Shown here: positions 63,164 to 64,000 of the stretch, piece after piece | Layout: every line of letters begins with the position of its first letter | Position numbering within the stretch: the first letter of the stretch is position 1 | Origin: Candidatus Zixiibacteriota bacterium | Lineage (GTDB): Bacteria; Zixibacteria; MSB-5A5; GN15; JAAZOE01 | DNA: 64,000 bases | Assembly (NCBI GenBank): GCA_036480375.1 | Contig: JAZGGI010000018.1 | Location: 1 to 64,000, forward strand | Direction of reading: 5' to 3' | The notes under the pieces: generated by a model | Told to the model about the DNA's origin: nothing | Seen by the model: the letters and a program-made list of their open reading frames with translations, nothing else | The model's database searches: none | Position numbers and translations under genes: made by a program

Positions 63164-64000
63164 GTGCAACCATTCAAGTCATTTGAGGAAGCCATTGCTG
63201 AACTCTTCAGGAATGCTGGTGCAGAACGTGTGGAATCAGACGTCGAGGTTGGTGGAAGACAGATTGACGTATTAGTTGCATTCTGGCAAATGGGAATAGA
63301 ATTTAGGGTCGCTGTCGAGTGCAAATACTACGAAAGAGCGGTCGGAGTCGATCTAGTTATGGAATTTGCTAAAACTCTAGATCATTTGCGCGAAGCTGGA
63401 CTCGTAGATACCGGCTCTATGGTTTCCAAGAGTGGTTTCACCCAAAAAGCTAAAAATTTGGCGAAGACTCGACGAGTTCATCTCCTGAATCCTTCAGATA
63501 TTCTGAGTCTCTCATTCAGGGGATTGTGGACACAGGTCGGATTGCGCTTTGACACCTTCTCAGTTCTTCACGCGATCGAAGGGATCTCAAATGACAGGGT
63601 GGAGCAGTTTCTCGGACTTGTTGGACGAGTTTCCAAAGCCAGAAAGTTGGTGCCTGCAGTCGACAAGGCATCGCTCTGGGACAGTGTTAAAAAATGCAGA
63701 GACTTGGCAGAGAGTCTTGGTGACATCTATCGAGCTGAGGCCATGTTACTTGAGGGTATACTGATTTACGACGAACAAAAGTACCAAAGCGCGAGCATCA
63801 GGTTTAGCATCACGCACGATATAGCAAAACGTTCACAAGCTCTGCATGTTTCGGCTGCTGCCAAGTTGTGGACCGCACGATGTTTGACTGGAATGAAAAA
63901 GTATGCTGAGGCGCTCGATGCTCTCGACTTGATGATTGAAGAATATAAGAGTAATCAAGCACTGACGGCCTTGTTGGTGAAGGCTAAGTACTGGCGTGCA
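63164..64000 (+). CDS. Mrr-like restriction-endonuclease domain protein with TPR-like C-terminus, partial
   Basis: A frame open from a GTG at 63164 to the window edge (279 codons). GAGGTG seven bases upstream is a good ribosome site. Residues 1-130 look like a PD-(D/E)xK nuclease of the Mrr/RecB-like type: a helix EEAIAELFRNAGAERVESD, then GGRQIDVLVAF with Asp35, VAVECKYYERAV with Glu52-x-Lys54, a helix, and VSKSGFTQKAKNLAK. From about 180 on, helical pairs (YRAEAMLLEGILIYDEQKYQSA, KLWTARCLTGMKKYAEALDALD) resemble TPR repeats. Such fusions occur in defence and signalling proteins; the target is unknown. Its codon use looks less A/T-biased than that of the neighbours. The end is not in the window. 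Confidence 0.75.
   Translation, partial: MQPFKSFEEAIAELFRNAGAERVESDVEVGGRQIDVLVAFWQMGIEFRVAVECKYYERAVGVDLVMEFAKTLDHLREAGLVDTGSMVSKSGFTQKAKNLAKTRRVHLLNPSDILSLSFRGLWTQVGLRFDTFSVLHAIEGISNDRVEQFLGLVGRVSKARKLVPAVDKASLWDSVKKCRDLAESLGDIYRAEAMLLEGILIYDEQKYQSASIRFSITHDIAKRSQALHVSAAAKLWTARCLTGMKKYAEALDALDLMIEEYKSNQALTALLVKAKYWRA

Overview
The window looks like a chromosomal segment of a Gram-negative bacterium of the FCB group. It has outer-membrane channel and periplasmic adaptor genes, RprXY-like and NtrYC-like two-component systems, Bacteroidetes-type 800-residue FtsX permeases, multiheme cytochromes fused to cytochrome b, prepilin-like secreted proteins and a dockerin-repeat protein. My best guess is candidate phylum Zixibacteria or a close relative. 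This is an inference from gene content: there is no 16S gene and I could run no search. There is no prophage, CRISPR array or recognisable insertion sequence.

Layout. 1-5.3 kb holds unlinked metabolic genes: the start of an unknown gene, a short GNAT acetyltransferase, a POT-like MFS transporter, a nitroreductase, MsrA and a LysA-like PLP decarboxylase. 5.6-21.1 kb is one tightly packed minus-strand operon of seven genes: ABC ATPase, ABC-2 permease with a peptidase-like M1 domain lacking HEXXH, TolC-like channel, lipoprotein adaptor, RND pump, a second RND pump fused through six extra membrane helices to an ABC ATPase, and a stand-alone ABC-2 permease. An RprXY-like two-component system lies just upstream (21.4-23.8 kb). 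The divergent intergenic region next to it carries four head-to-tail 10-bp repeats that look like a response-regulator operator. 23.9-29.9 kb, on the plus strand, encodes a PDZ protein, a membrane-anchored NEW3-type protein, an ABC ATPase and two ABC-2 permeases.

29.9-48.4 kb holds an NtrY/NtrC-like pair divergent from a 15.5-kb plus-strand MacAB-type operon. That operon has one adaptor, two ATPases, five tandem FtsX-like permeases, a small unknown protein and the fossil tail of a sixth permease. A sigma-54-like promoter with an upstream inverted repeat sits between the regulator and the operon. 48.5-54 kb has a receiver-only regulator and two quinone-linked cytochrome b / multiheme c fusions (19 and 11 CXXCH motifs). 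54.5-59.2 kb has four overlapping prepilin-like genes and an eight-loop dockerin protein. 59.2-62.3 kb has a Memo-AMMECR1 fusion and a CPA2 antiporter. An initiator tRNA (62376-62452) is followed by a decayed non-coding stretch and the start of a Mrr-like endonuclease/TPR gene that runs off the right edge.

How the genes fit together. About two thirds of the window is envelope export machinery, in three separately regulated blocks, each next to a two-component system. The most unusual part is the hybrid RND/ABC operon, and within it the single polypeptide that joins a complete RND pump to an ABC ATPase. A proton-driven and an ATP-driven exporter would then be translated together and could share one adaptor and one outer-membrane channel. 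The substrates cannot be read from the sequence.
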